A DNA stretch of 64,000 nt from Citrobacter sp. Marseille-Q6884 (lineage in GTDB: Bacteria; Pseudomonadota; Gammaproteobacteria; Enterobacterales; Enterobacteriaceae). A model generated the notes under the pieces. The model did not search any database and was not told the DNA's origin. It saw nothing but the letters and a program-made list of their open reading frames with translations. The stretch covers positions 2,542,001-2,606,000 of the forward strand of contig NZ_CAMDRE010000001.1 of assembly GCF_945906775.1 (NCBI RefSeq), written 5' to 3'. Shown here one piece after another: positions 41,201-50,446 of the stretch (its first letter is position 1; every line of letters begins with the position of its first letter). A program made the position numbers and the translations under genes.

Positions 41201-42682
41201 TCAGGACTCTACTGCCAGCGCACGTCTTTTAAATTTAAGCGACTGATACAGCCAAATCAGCAGCACCAGTGCCACGCAGGCCAGTGCCCCCCAGGTTATC
41301 TCGCTAAAAACATCAATATATGCGTTGATGGAATAGTTGATGGCGCCGGAGGCATCAAATGCGCTTTGTGATGTCTGATCGGCAATGATACCTGCAAGGT
41401 AATTGGCAATCGCCCCGGAAAGCAGCATATAAATGCCGGTTAATACACCGGTGACGCCTGGGATCTCAATACGCGTAATTTGTGACATCGCGACCGGGTC
41501 AATGAACAGTTCAGCAAAGCCCATTACCGCCAGCCCTAATACCATCAGCGGCATTGAGGAATGGCCATACGCTGCTGACCAGCGGGCGCTTAATGTCAGA
41601 ATGCAGAAACCAGCGCTCATTAACCCCAGACCGAGGGCAAATTTACCCCAGATGCGCACGGTACGATTGCCCGTCACACTCTCTTTCACCAGCCAGGCCA
41701 GTACAATCCCACAGAGCATAACCGCGAAGGCATTGACCGACTGGAACATCGCGGTAGGAACGGAATAACCCAAAATGTCGCGATTAACGAAACGGTCGAT
41801 ATAGAGGCTTATTGAGCTGCCGCCCTGCTGTGCAAAGGCCCAGAACAACAGACTGAAGAAGGTCAGGGTGACGATAAGTCCCAGTTCTTTGCGTTGTTTT
41901 TGTGTTTGCGCCTGGCGGTAAATTTTTGCCAGAACCGCCAGACCAATGAGGGTCGCGACGACCAGCGCGTAAACGGACCACTCTTTCCAGAACAGAACGG
42001 TAATCAGCAGCGGTGTTGCTACCAGCAGAACCAGCAGCCATGCCCAGTTTGGCAGAATACATGTTCTGGCGCACAGGACGGCTTTGTTGACACCGGTGGT
42101 ATGAGCGAAATGACGGTTCCCGCAGAGAAAAATCACTAACCCCGCCAGCATACCAATCGCCGCCAGCGCGAAGCCCATGGCCCAGCTGTATTCTTCCTGC
42201 ACATAGCCACACGCGATCGGGGCGATAATCGAACCGATGTTACCCGCGGCATAGAGCAGGGAGAACCCACCGTCGCGGCGCGGATCTTCGGGTTTATACA
42301 GTTCGCCCAGCAGGCAACTGATGTTGGATTTAAACAGACCGTAGCCGCAGACGATAATCGCCAGCGACAAATAGAGGAAAGCAGGCGCCATTTCACTGGC
42401 ACCCAGCACCAGATGCCCCACTGCCATTAAAAATGCGCCAATCATTACCGCCATACGATTGCCAAGCACCTTATCCGCCAGATATCCCCCCAAAATGGGG
42501 GTGACATACACCAGCGAGCAGTAGGCGCTGAACAGCTCATACGCATGATCGTCACTGTACTTAAGCTGGTTGGTGAGATACAGGATCAGCAGCGCACGCA
42601 TGCCATAAAAACTGAAGTATTCCCAAATTTGCAGCGCGACGACGTAATAAATCGCGCGCGGCTGAGATGCTTGTTTATTCAT
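41201..42682 (-). CDS. dtpD: Dipeptide permease DtpD (POT family)
   Basis: A 493-residue proton-coupled peptide transporter with about 14 membrane helices. The POT signature is present as QIWEYFSFYGMRALL in helix 1 (an E-x-x-E-R-like motif in variant form), and FKSNISCLLGELY resembles the PTR2 motif in helix 4-5. Length equals E. coli DtpD. Transcribed away from ybgI; the 289 bp between their starts holds no other gene I can see. Confidence 0.96.
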   Translation of the reverse strand: MNKQASQPRAIYYVVALQIWEYFSFYGMRALLILYLTNQLKYSDDHAYELFSAYCSLVYVTPILGGYLADKVLGNRMAVMIGAFLMAVGHLVLGASEMAPAFLYLSLAIIVCGYGLFKSNISCLLGELYKPEDPRRDGGFSLLYAAGNIGSIIAPIACGYVQEEYSWAMGFALAAIGMLAGLVIFLCGNRHFAHTTGVNKAVLCARTCILPNWAWLLVLLVATPLLITVLFWKEWSVYALVVATLIGLAVLAKIYRQAQTQKQRKELGLIVTLTFFSLLFWAFAQQGGSSISLYIDRFVNRDILGYSVPTAMFQSVNAFAVMLCGIVLAWLVKESVTGNRTVRIWGKFALGLGLMSAGFCILTLSARWSAAYGHSSMPLMVLGLAVMGFAELFIDPVAMSQITRIEIPGVTGVLTGIYMLLSGAIANYLAGIIADQTSQSAFDASGAINYSINAYIDVFSEITWGALACVALVLLIWLYQSLKFKRRALAVES

Positions 42683-42971
42683 TCTATTCTCGAAGTGAAT
42701 GTCTCACGACAGGATGAACGTACTGTGTGAGCGTGTTTCCTTGAAGTTATAACTTTGATACAGATCTGATTATTTTTGCAATATGCTGCCTGATTGCATA
42801 AATATACATGAATAAGATCGCGTAGTGGTAACCAATTTACGTTCTGAGTTCGCGTGATTGTTTCTTGATGTGTCAGTGAAATGGCTATCGACGAACGGAG
42901 GCAGGGACGCTATTTTAGCTTAAGCTGTGTTGCTGATTGGGCATGCAGAATTGATGACAATGAGGACGATG

Positions 42972-43715
42972 ATGAAAAACACCGAACTGGAACAACTGAT
43001 CAACGACAAACTGAACAGCGCAGCCATCAGTGACTATGCGCCGAATGGTTTGCAGGTTGAGGGCAAAGAAACGGTGCATAAAATCGTGACTGGCGTGACC
43101 GCAAGCCAGGCATTATTAGATGAGGCAGTGCGTCTGGGGGCAGATGCGGTCATCGTTCATCATGGTTACTTCTGGAAGGGCGAATCCCCGATTATTCGTG
43201 GCATGAAGCGCCATCGTCTGAAAACGCTGTTAGAAAATGATATTAACCTGTATGGCTGGCACCTGCCGCTGGATGCTCACCCGGAACTCGGGAATAACGC
43301 ACAACTGGCTGCGTTGCTGGGCATTACCGTGATGGGCGAAATTGAGCCTCTGGTACCGTGGGGGGAACTCTCCATGCCGGTTCCGGGGCTGGAGCTGGCA
43401 TCATGGATTGAAGCGCGTTTGGGTCGTAAGCCGTTATGGTGCGGTGATACCGGACCGGAAAACGTTCAGCGTGTCGCATGGTGTACCGGAGGCGGTCAAA
43501 GCTTTATCGACAGCGCAGCGCGCTTTGGCGTTGATGCGTTTATTACCGGTGAAGTCTCTGAGCAAACCATTCACTCAGCCCGTGAGCAGGGACTGCATTT
43601 CTATGCAGCCGGACACCATGCCACCGAACGCGGTGGTATCCGTGCCTTAAGTGAATGGCTGAATGAAAACACGGAATTAGATGTGTCTTTCATTGATATT
43701 CCCAATCCAGCGTAA
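42972..43715 (+). CDS. ybgI: Nif3-like metal-binding protein YbgI
   Basis: A 247-residue member of the Nif3/GTP-cyclohydrolase I type 2 fold that forms a toroidal hexamer with a di-metal site. Ligand candidates are HH in VIVHHGYFWKG (near 63-64), H and D in GWHLPLDAH, and H plus E in GHHATERGG near the C-terminus. The ATG at 42972 gives the family start; upstream in-frame ATGs add an unrelated leader. Function is not settled; it is the first gene of the pxp cluster. Confidence 0.94.
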   Translation: MKNTELEQLINDKLNSAAISDYAPNGLQVEGKETVHKIVTGVTASQALLDEAVRLGADAVIVHHGYFWKGESPIIRGMKRHRLKTLLENDINLYGWHLPLDAHPELGNNAQLAALLGITVMGEIEPLVPWGELSMPVPGLELASWIEARLGRKPLWCGDTGPENVQRVAWCTGGGQSFIDSAARFGVDAFITGEVSEQTIHSAREQGLHFYAAGHHATERGGIRALSEWLNENTELDVSFIDIPNPA

Positions 43716-43731
43716 TGAAAGAGGGATGAAA

Positions 43732-44388
43732 GTGCAGAGAGCGCGTTGTTATCTGTTAGGTGAGACTGCGGTAGTTCTCGAACTGGAACCGCCCATTACG
43801 CTGGCGTCCCAGAAACGTATCTGGGGTTTGACTCAGCGTCTGGTTGATGCCCCGAATGTGCTTGAAGTTATTCCGGGGATGAACAACATCACGGTGATGC
43901 TTCGCAACCCGCAAACGCTGGCGCTGGATGCGATTGAACGCTTGCAGCGCTGGTGGGAGGAGAGCGAAGCGCTGGAGCCGGACTCACGCTTTATTGATAT
44001 TCCCGTTACTTATGGCAAAGCGCATGGACCGGATCTGGGCCATGTTGCGCAGCACAGTGGATTAAGCGAGAAGCAGGTTGTTGAACTGCATGCGTCGGTG
44101 GACTATGTGGTCTGGTTTATCGGGTTCCAGCCAGGATTCCCGTATCTCGGGAGCTTACCGGAACCTCTGCATACGCCAAGACGTGCTGAACCGCGCCTGA
44201 TTGTTCCGGCAGGTTCCGTCGGTATTGGCGGTTCGCAAACCGGTATCTACCCGTTATCCACCCCAGGTGGATGGCAGTTGATAGGTCATACCGCCGTTAA
44301 GTTGTTCGATCCGCAGCGGGATGAACCCATCCTGTTACGGCCTGGAGATACCGTGCGCTTTGTTCCACAGAAGGAGGGGGTATGTTAA
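43732..44388 (+). CDS. pxpB: 5-oxoprolinase subunit PxpB
   Basis: A 218-residue protein of the AHS1 (KipI) family. With PxpA and PxpC it hydrolyses 5-oxoproline to glutamate at the cost of ATP. Conserved stretches: VEVI-type PGMNNITV, GFQPGFPYLGSLPE, PRRAEPRLIVPAGSVGIGG and YPLSTPGGWQLIG. I chose the GTG at 43732, which sits six bases after GAGGG and gives exactly the E. coli length; an ATG at 43726 is the alternative. Overlaps pxpC by seven bases. Confidence 0.95.
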   Translation: MQRARCYLLGETAVVLELEPPITLASQKRIWGLTQRLVDAPNVLEVIPGMNNITVMLRNPQTLALDAIERLQRWWEESEALEPDSRFIDIPVTYGKAHGPDLGHVAQHSGLSEKQVVELHASVDYVVWFIGFQPGFPYLGSLPEPLHTPRRAEPRLIVPAGSVGIGGSQTGIYPLSTPGGWQLIGHTAVKLFDPQRDEPILLRPGDTVRFVPQKEGVC

Positions 44389-45314
44389 CTATCATTCGTG
44401 CTGGCATGTACACCTCCATACAGGACGGCGGCCGCCACGGTTTCCGCCAGTCAGGAATAAGCCACTGCGGCGCGCTGGATAAACCTGCGCTGAACGTCGC
44501 CAATCTGTTGGTCGGTAATGATGCAAATGCCGCTGCGCTGGAGATAACGCTCGGTCAACTGGTGGTCGAGTTCGAAACGGATGGCTGGTTTGCCCTGACG
44601 GGCGCGGGATGCGAAGCGCATTTAGACCGTACACCTGTGTGGAGCGGTTGGCGACTGCCGTTCAAAGCCGGACAGCGCCTGACGTTAAAACGTCCGCTTC
44701 ACGGAATGCGTAGCTATCTGGCGGTGGCGGGCGGGATTGATGTTCCCGATGTGATGGGGTCGTACAGTACCGATCTGAAAGTGGGGATTGGCGGGCTGGA
44801 AGGGCGTCTGTTAAAGGATGGCGACCGGCTGGCGGTTGGCGTTTCAACGCGACAGTTCAGCGGACCGCAGGGGGTTAAGCAGTTGATGTGGGGCAACCGC
44901 ATCCGTGCGTTGCCAGGACCTGAGTATCACGAATTTGATGAGGCCTCGCAGGCGTCGTTCTGGCGCTCGCCGTGGCAGCTTAGCCCACAGAGTAACCGTA
45001 TGGGGTACCGTTTGCAGGGACAACCTCTGACACGTACCACCGATCGTGAGCTGTTATCGCACGGGTTACTTCCTGGCGTGGTTCAGGTACCGCACAACGG
45101 CCAGCCTATTGTTCTGATGAATGATGCTCAGACGACGGGCGGCTATCCACGTATCGCCTGCATCATTGAGGCGGATATGTACCATCTGGCGCAAATTCCC
45201 CTGGGTCAGCCGATTCATTTTGTTCAGTGCTCGCTGGAAGAAGCGCTCAAGGCGCGTCACGATCAGCAGCGTTATCTGGAACAGTTAACATGGCGACTTA
45301 ACGATGAAAATTGA
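44382..45314 (+). CDS. pxpC: 5-oxoprolinase subunit PxpC
   Basis: A 310-residue AHS2 (KipA) family protein, the partner of PxpB. It contains SIQDGGRHGFRQSGISHCGALD at the start (the family's first motif), VMGSYSTDLKVGIGG in the middle and NDAQTTGGYPRIACI near the end. An AAGGAGGGG site precedes the ATG inside pxpB. Overlaps pxpA by 11 bases, so the three subunits are translationally coupled. Confidence 0.96.
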   Translation: MLTIIRAGMYTSIQDGGRHGFRQSGISHCGALDKPALNVANLLVGNDANAAALEITLGQLVVEFETDGWFALTGAGCEAHLDRTPVWSGWRLPFKAGQRLTLKRPLHGMRSYLAVAGGIDVPDVMGSYSTDLKVGIGGLEGRLLKDGDRLAVGVSTRQFSGPQGVKQLMWGNRIRALPGPEYHEFDEASQASFWRSPWQLSPQSNRMGYRLQGQPLTRTTDRELLSHGLLPGVVQVPHNGQPIVLMNDAQTTGGYPRIACIIEADMYHLAQIPLGQPIHFVQCSLEEALKARHDQQRYLEQLTWRLNDEN

Positions 45315-46038
45315 TTTAAATGCCGATCTTGGCGAGGGCTGCGCGAATGATGCTGCGCTGCTGCAACTGGTGTCATCGGCCAACATTGCCTGCGGATTTC
45401 ATGCCGGGGACGCGCAAACCATGCTATCAAGCGTGCGTGAAGCGCTTAAAAATGGCGTCGCGGTGGGGGCGCATCCCAGCTTCCCGGATCGGGAAAACTT
45501 TGGGCGTAGCGCCATGACGTTACCGGCAGAAACGGTTTACGCACAAACGCTGTATCAAATCGGTGCGCTGGCCGCGATCACACGGGCGGAAGGCGGCGTT
45601 ATGCGTCACGTCAAACCTCACGGCATGCTTTACAACCAGGCGGCGAAAGACCCGCAACTGGCGGATGCTATCGCCAGAGCGGTGCAGGCCTGCGATCCGT
45701 CGCTCATCCTGGTCGGGCTTGCCGGAAGCGAACTGATCCGTGCCGGGAAGCATTATGGGCTGGTGACGCGTCAGGAGGTTTTTGCCGATCGAGGTTATCT
45801 GGCGGATGGCAGTCTGGTGCCGCGTAGCCAGCCGGGCGCGCTGATTGAAGATGAAAACCTGGCGCTGACACAAACCTTAGAAATGGTGCAATCCGGGAGA
45901 GTAAAAAGCCAGACAGGAGAATGGGCGAGCGTCATTGCCCAGACGGTATGTATTCATGGTGATGGTGAGCACGCACTCGCTTTTGCCCGCCGCTTACGTA
46001 CCGCGTTCGAAGCAGAGAAGATTCAAATTAGCGCATAA
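45304..46038 (+). CDS. pxpA: 5-oxoprolinase subunit PxpA
   Basis: A 244-residue LamB/YcsF family protein. The N-terminus DLNADLGEGCANDAALLQLV and the motifs ANIACGFHAGD, GAHPSFPDRENFGR and HVKPHGMLYNQ (polysaccharide-deacetylase-like fold) are conserved, as is FADRGYLADGSLVPR. It completes the PxpABC complex. The DUF969 gene follows by 55 bp on the same strand. Confidence 0.97.
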   Translation: MKIDLNADLGEGCANDAALLQLVSSANIACGFHAGDAQTMLSSVREALKNGVAVGAHPSFPDRENFGRSAMTLPAETVYAQTLYQIGALAAITRAEGGVMRHVKPHGMLYNQAAKDPQLADAIARAVQACDPSLILVGLAGSELIRAGKHYGLVTRQEVFADRGYLADGSLVPRSQPGALIEDENLALTQTLEMVQSGRVKSQTGEWASVIAQTVCIHGDGEHALAFARRLRTAFEAEKIQISA

Positions 46039-46093
46039 TTTTTTACATACAAAACAATAACATATTACACAACAACATAGACGGGAATATATT

Positions 46094-46816
46094 ATGGGAG
46101 AGGTCATTTCTCTCTGGCCATTGACGGGGATCGCTGTCATTGTGGTCGGATTTCTTTTACGTTTTAACCCGGTATTAGTCGTTATTATCGCCGGGATCGT
46201 CACGGGGCTGGCGGCACATATGCCGATCGCCACCATCCTCGAAAAACTGGGGGAAGGTTTTCTCAATACCCGTAACCTGCCGTTTATCCTGCTGATTCCG
46301 CTGGCGGTGATTGGTCTGCTGGAGCGCCACGGTCTGAAAGAGCGTGCTCAGGCGTGGATCGCGAAGATCCGCAGTGCCACCAGCGGCCGTCTGTTAATTG
46401 TCTATCTGTTTATCCGTGAAGCGACCGCTGCGTTGGGACTGACCAGCCTGGGCGGTCATCCGCAAATGGTGCGCCCGCTGCTGGCGCCAATGGCGGAAGG
46501 GGCGGCAGAGAAAAATCATGGCGAATTACCTGGCGCGGTGCGCTATCGCCTGCGCGCGATGTCGGCGGCGACCGATAACGTCGGGCTGTTTTTCGGTGAA
46601 GATATTTTTGTTGCCTTCGGGGCGATCATTTTCATGCACAACTTTATGCTGGAATCCGGTGGGATCCAGACGGAGCCACTGCATATCGCGCTGTGGGGGA
46701 TCCCCACGGCACTGTGTGCGTTCCTGATTCACGGCACAAGATTGTGGCGTCTCGATAGCTATCTGCAACGTGAGGTGGCGAAAGCGAATGCCGTCGCGAA
46801 AGGAGAAGCGAAATGA
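46094..46816 (+). CDS. DUF969 membrane protein, likely 5-oxoproline transporter subunit
   Basis: A 240-residue integral membrane protein with about five to six hydrophobic segments (for example GIAVIVVGFLLRFNPVLVVI and NLPFILLIPLAVIGLL) and a conserved polar stretch GLTSLGGHPQMVRPLLAPM. The DUF969 and DUF979 families always occur as a pair, often near pyroglutamate genes. The context, directly after pxpBCA and before pcp, suggests 5-oxoproline uptake. Absent from this locus in E. coli K-12. Overlaps the next gene (ATGA). Confidence 0.82.
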   Translation: MGEVISLWPLTGIAVIVVGFLLRFNPVLVVIIAGIVTGLAAHMPIATILEKLGEGFLNTRNLPFILLIPLAVIGLLERHGLKERAQAWIAKIRSATSGRLLIVYLFIREATAALGLTSLGGHPQMVRPLLAPMAEGAAEKNHGELPGAVRYRLRAMSAATDNVGLFFGEDIFVAFGAIIFMHNFMLESGGIQTEPLHIALWGIPTALCAFLIHGTRLWRLDSYLQREVAKANAVAKGEAK

Positions 46817-47808
46817 ATTTTCAGCAAAGCTATCTCTATTGGCTGGCAGGGGTGATTTTACTGATTGTGGCCGTGATGTCCTGGCAGGACAAAGCGAACC
46901 CGCGACGCGTGACGACAGGGCTGTTCTGGGGCTTGTACGGTGTGCTGTTTTTGCTTGGTGACTGGACGTATTCGCTTTTTGGCGACAAGCGCACGGTGCA
47001 TATCGCTTTCGGTGTGGCGGTAGTCATACTGGCGCTGATCGCCGGTTTTGGCGGCGTAAAGCTGGGAAGCTACCATCAGCGCACGCAGCAACAGCGTGAA
47101 GAAAGTGCCAGTCGTCTGGGGAACCGCCTGTTTTTCCCGGCGCTGGCAATTCCGGTGGTGACGGTGATCGGTGTGCTGATGTTTAATCACATTCCGGGGT
47201 TACAGAATGCGCTGTTTGGGCCGGGTAATCACGCCACGCTGGTGACGCTTTTTTCGATGACTGCGGGGTCGCTGATTGGCCTGGCGATGGCGATCAAAAT
47301 GACTCATGAGCGTGTCCATCAGCCGATTCAGGAGGCGCGCCGCTTGCTGGATTCTATCGGCTGGGCCTTCATCCTGCCACAAATTCTGGCGACTCTGGGT
47401 CTGCTGTTTACGGCTGCGGGTGTCGGCAGCGGTATTTCATATTTAACCCAGGAATACCTCGCAGTCGATAGCCGTTTTATCGCGGTCGCGGTGTATACCA
47501 TTGGCATGGCATTACTGACCATGGTGATGGGAAATGCGTTCGCGGCGTTCCCGATTGTGACGGCGGGAATTGGTATTCCGATTCTGGTGCTGCAGCATGG
47601 GGGCAACCCGGCGGTAATGGCAGCTATCGGTATGTTCTCTGGGTATTGCGGTACGCTGATGACGCCAATGGCCGCGAACTTTAATATCGTGCCAGCGGCT
47701 CTGCTGGAACTGCCGGATAAAAATGCGGTGATTAAAGCGCAGGTACCCACCGGAGTGTTGCTCTTGTTGGTCAACGTATTCCTGATGTATTTCCTGATGT
47801 TTTTGTAA
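46813..47808 (+). CDS. DUF979 membrane protein, likely 5-oxoproline transporter subunit
   Basis: A 331-residue protein with eight to nine predicted membrane segments. Conserved features include GNAFAAFPIVTAGIGIPIL and GYCGTLMTPMAANFNIVPAA, a pair of re-entrant-like polar loops that resemble those in anion symporters. Its start overlaps the DUF969 stop by four bases, so the two are made together, probably as one complex. pcp follows by nine bases. Transport of 5-oxoproline is inferred from context. Confidence 0.82.
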   Translation: MNFQQSYLYWLAGVILLIVAVMSWQDKANPRRVTTGLFWGLYGVLFLLGDWTYSLFGDKRTVHIAFGVAVVILALIAGFGGVKLGSYHQRTQQQREESASRLGNRLFFPALAIPVVTVIGVLMFNHIPGLQNALFGPGNHATLVTLFSMTAGSLIGLAMAIKMTHERVHQPIQEARRLLDSIGWAFILPQILATLGLLFTAAGVGSGISYLTQEYLAVDSRFIAVAVYTIGMALLTMVMGNAFAAFPIVTAGIGIPILVLQHGGNPAVMAAIGMFSGYCGTLMTPMAANFNIVPAALLELPDKNAVIKAQVPTGVLLLLVNVFLMYFLMFL

Positions 47809-47817
47809 GGAGGAAGG

Positions 47818-48462
47818 ATGAAAACGGTATTGATCACCGGATTTGAACCGTTTGGCGGCGAATCCGTTAACCCTTCATGGGAAGTGGTCTCGGGTCTCGA
47901 CAATGTTATTATTGACGGATGTCGCGTAGTGGCGCGCCAGCTTCCGTGCGTATTTGGCGAATCTATTGATGTGCTCAATGCCGCTATTGACGCGCTATCA
48001 CCCTCGCTGGTGCTGGCGGTTGGTCAGGCTGGGGGGCGGACGGATATTACCGTTGAACGTGTGGCGATCAACGTTGACGATGCCCGCATTGCGGATAACC
48101 AGGGGCAGCAACCTGTTGATGAACCGATCGTGGATGATGGTCCGGCGGCGTGGTTCAGCACATTGCCGATCAAAGCTATGGTTGCCGCCATGCGCCGCGC
48201 CGGTATTCCTGCTTCGGTTTCTCAGACTGCAGGCACCTTCGTCTGTAACCACGTGATGTATGGCCTGCTGCATAAACTGCGTGATACGTCGGCCGTGAAG
48301 GGCGGGTTTATTCATATTCCCTATCTGCCGGAACAAGGGGCGGCACATCCTGGGGCGCCCAGTATGGCCGCAGAAACTGTGCGACGAGCACTGGAGGTCG
48401 CGATAATCACTGCTTTGCAGGTGGATCGCGATATCGCCGTCACGGGCGGCGCTACTCACTAA
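47818..48462 (+). CDS. pcp: Pyrrolidone-carboxylate peptidase Pcp
   Basis: A 214-residue cysteine peptidase (family C15) that removes N-terminal pyroglutamate from peptides. The triad residues are visible: Glu in ITVERVAIN (near 81), Cys in AGTFVCNHVMYG (near 144) and His in GFIHIPYLPEQ (near 168). An AAGGAGGA site precedes the ATG. Its product, free 5-oxoproline, is the substrate of the PxpABC enzyme encoded just upstream. Confidence 0.96.
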   Translation: MKTVLITGFEPFGGESVNPSWEVVSGLDNVIIDGCRVVARQLPCVFGESIDVLNAAIDALSPSLVLAVGQAGGRTDITVERVAINVDDARIADNQGQQPVDEPIVDDGPAAWFSTLPIKAMVAAMRRAGIPASVSQTAGTFVCNHVMYGLLHKLRDTSAVKGGFIHIPYLPEQGAAHPGAPSMAAETVRRALEVAIITALQVDRDIAVTGGATH

Positions 48463-48476
48463 CAAAGGACAGTATT

Positions 48477-49268
48477 ATGCCTGAAGGCCCGGAGATCCGC
48501 CGCGCGGCGGATAACCTGGAGGCGGCAGTCAAAGGCAAACTCCTGACGGACGTCTGGTTTGCCTTTGAGCAGTTAAAACCGTATCAATCTCAACTGATTG
48601 GGCAGAGGATCACGCTGCTTGAAACGCGCGGCAAAGCCTTGCTGACCCACTTTTCAAATGGCCTGACGCTGTACAGTCACAATCAGCTTTACGGCGTATG
48701 GCGGGTGATAGACACGGGGACAATCCCGCAGACTTCGCGGGTATTGCGCGTCAGACTGCAAACGCACGACAAAACCATTCTGCTTTACAGCGCATCGGAT
48801 ATAGAAATCCTGACGCCGGAACAGCTCGCCACCCATCCTTTTTTGCAGCGGGTGGGACCGGATGTACTGGATCTGCGTTTAACCCCCGATGATGTCAAAA
48901 CGCGTCTGCTTTTACCGCGTTTTCGTAATCGTCAGTTTTCCGGTCTGTTACTGGATCAGGCGTTTCTTGCGGGGCTGGGAAACTATCTGCGCGTGGAGAT
49001 CCTTTGGCAGGTGGGACTGACCGGGCAACATAAAGCCTCGCAGCTCGGCGCTGAAAAGCTCGATGCGCTGGCGCATGCGTTGATCGCTATTCCGCGCTTG
49101 TCTTATAACACCCGTGGGCAGGTCGATGACAACAAACATCACGGTGCGTTGTTTCGCTTTAATGTCTTTCATCGGGACGGAGAGGTCTGCACTCGATGTG
49201 GCGGGATTATCGAAAAAACGACACTCTCTTCACGACCGTTTTACTGGTGTCCGGGCTGTCAGCATTAA
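48477..49268 (+). CDS. nei: Endonuclease VIII Nei
   Basis: A 263-residue DNA glycosylase/AP lyase for oxidised pyrimidines. After Met removal, Pro1-Glu2 (PEGPEIRRA) provide the catalytic amine and acid; Lys in RGKALLTHF (near 52) is also conserved. The helix-two-turn-helix motif lies in LAGLGNYLRVEIL and the C-terminal zinc finger is CTRCGG...CPGC. Its end overlaps the convergent abrB by four bases. Same length as E. coli. Confidence 0.98.
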   Translation: MPEGPEIRRAADNLEAAVKGKLLTDVWFAFEQLKPYQSQLIGQRITLLETRGKALLTHFSNGLTLYSHNQLYGVWRVIDTGTIPQTSRVLRVRLQTHDKTILLYSASDIEILTPEQLATHPFLQRVGPDVLDLRLTPDDVKTRLLLPRFRNRQFSGLLLDQAFLAGLGNYLRVEILWQVGLTGQHKASQLGAEKLDALAHALIAIPRLSYNTRGQVDDNKHHGALFRFNVFHRDGEVCTRCGGIIEKTTLSSRPFYWCPGCQH

Positions 49269-50311
49269 GCCGTCTGTCTGGGGGCATGCAGCGAAATAAA
49301 CCGCGCCACTGCCGGTCCCGTCAATAAAATACTGAACAGCCGTAGCGTCTGCATGGCCATGATCAGCGCCATATCCGCATGGCTTCCTGCGGCAATCACC
49401 GCGACACTGTCCACCCCGCCCGGGCTGGTTGCCAGGTAAGCGGTAAGAAAATCGATCTGCATATAGTGCGCCAGTCCCCAGGCCATGGTCGCGCAGATCG
49501 CCATCAGTGAAAAAATAGACAACAGGATCTGTGGCAGGGGACGCAGCGCCATAAAAAAGATCTGTTTGTCAAAACCCAGGCCGATTTGCCAGCCGATGGC
49601 CATATACGCGATCGCCAGTAGCCATTCCGGCAGTTCAATCATCATCACGCCGCCTGCGTTCAGCAATGCACCTATCAGCATTGGCAATAACATGACGCCA
49701 GAAGGGATGCGTAGCAAGCGCCCGGCAATTCCGGCAACGGCAGCCAGCATCAGGGTGCTGAACAGATTGACGCTGAGTGGCGGAAACCAGATGATTTGCT
49801 CGCTGACCGTTTGTGCCTGGTCGCCCATCACCAGTCGGGTGACCAGCGCGGCTGCGCCCACCACCAGTAACACTCGCAGATACTGCATAAACGCCACGAG
49901 GCGGATATCAGCCCCATAATCCTGCGCCATGGCGACCATTGCCGCTGCACCGCCTGGCGATGAACCCCATGCCCCGGTGTTGCCCGGTAACTGGCTATAA
50001 CGTACCAGCAGCCAGCCTATCGCCGCGCTGGAAAGTAGGGTCGCCAGCAGAATGGCAATTACCACCGGCCAATGTGCTGCCAGCGTCGTAAAAATGGAGC
50101 CCGTAAGATTTTGCGCAATCATGCAGCCGAGAATGGCCTGCGCACCGAGAAACGTGCAGCGAGGGGGATGCAGCGAAATACCGCGCATACTGAAAATAAT
50201 ACCGACAATCATCGACCCGAGCAGTAATGGCCCCGGAAGATGGATAAACAGAAACAGCAGGGAAAGAAGAAGTGACAGTATAAACAGTGCACCCCACTGC
50301 AAAACAGGCAT
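49265..50311 (-). CDS. abrB: AbrB family membrane protein
   Basis: A 348-residue integral membrane protein with nine to ten hydrophobic segments and two internal copies of the AbrB duplication (GSMIVGIIFSM... and LPMLIGALLNAGG...). Glycine-rich TSPGGVDSVAVIA and SSPGGAAAMVAMAQ stretches recur in both halves. In E. coli it was named as a regulator of aidB, but the fold suggests a transporter. The name does not refer to the Bacillus repressor. Confidence 0.93.
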   Translation of the reverse strand: MPVLQWGALFILSLLLSLLFLFIHLPGPLLLGSMIVGIIFSMRGISLHPPRCTFLGAQAILGCMIAQNLTGSIFTTLAAHWPVVIAILLATLLSSAAIGWLLVRYSQLPGNTGAWGSSPGGAAAMVAMAQDYGADIRLVAFMQYLRVLLVVGAAALVTRLVMGDQAQTVSEQIIWFPPLSVNLFSTLMLAAVAGIAGRLLRIPSGVMLLPMLIGALLNAGGVMMIELPEWLLAIAYMAIGWQIGLGFDKQIFFMALRPLPQILLSIFSLMAICATMAWGLAHYMQIDFLTAYLATSPGGVDSVAVIAAGSHADMALIMAMQTLRLFSILLTGPAVARFISLHAPRQTA

Positions 50312-50404
50312 CCCATGCTCCTGAATAAAATTAGAGAAATCTCAGTAAATCATAGAGAAAGGATGGGCGGATTAACACAATGCATGTCAAGAAAAAGGGA
50401 ATAT

Positions 50405-50438
50405 GCCGGATGGCGACGCCACAGCATCGCCATCCGGT
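50405..50438. repeat. REP-type hairpin between gltA and abrB
   Basis: An 11-bp perfect stem (CCGGATGGCGA / TCGCCATCCGG) just past the gltA stop; it is a REP unit that may stabilise the gltA mRNA. Confidence 0.8.
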
Positions 50439-50446
50439 AACAGGGA

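Noticed and set aside
44392..44634. Frames opposite pxpC
   Set aside because: No ribosome-binding site or domain, and pxpC is intact on the plus strand.
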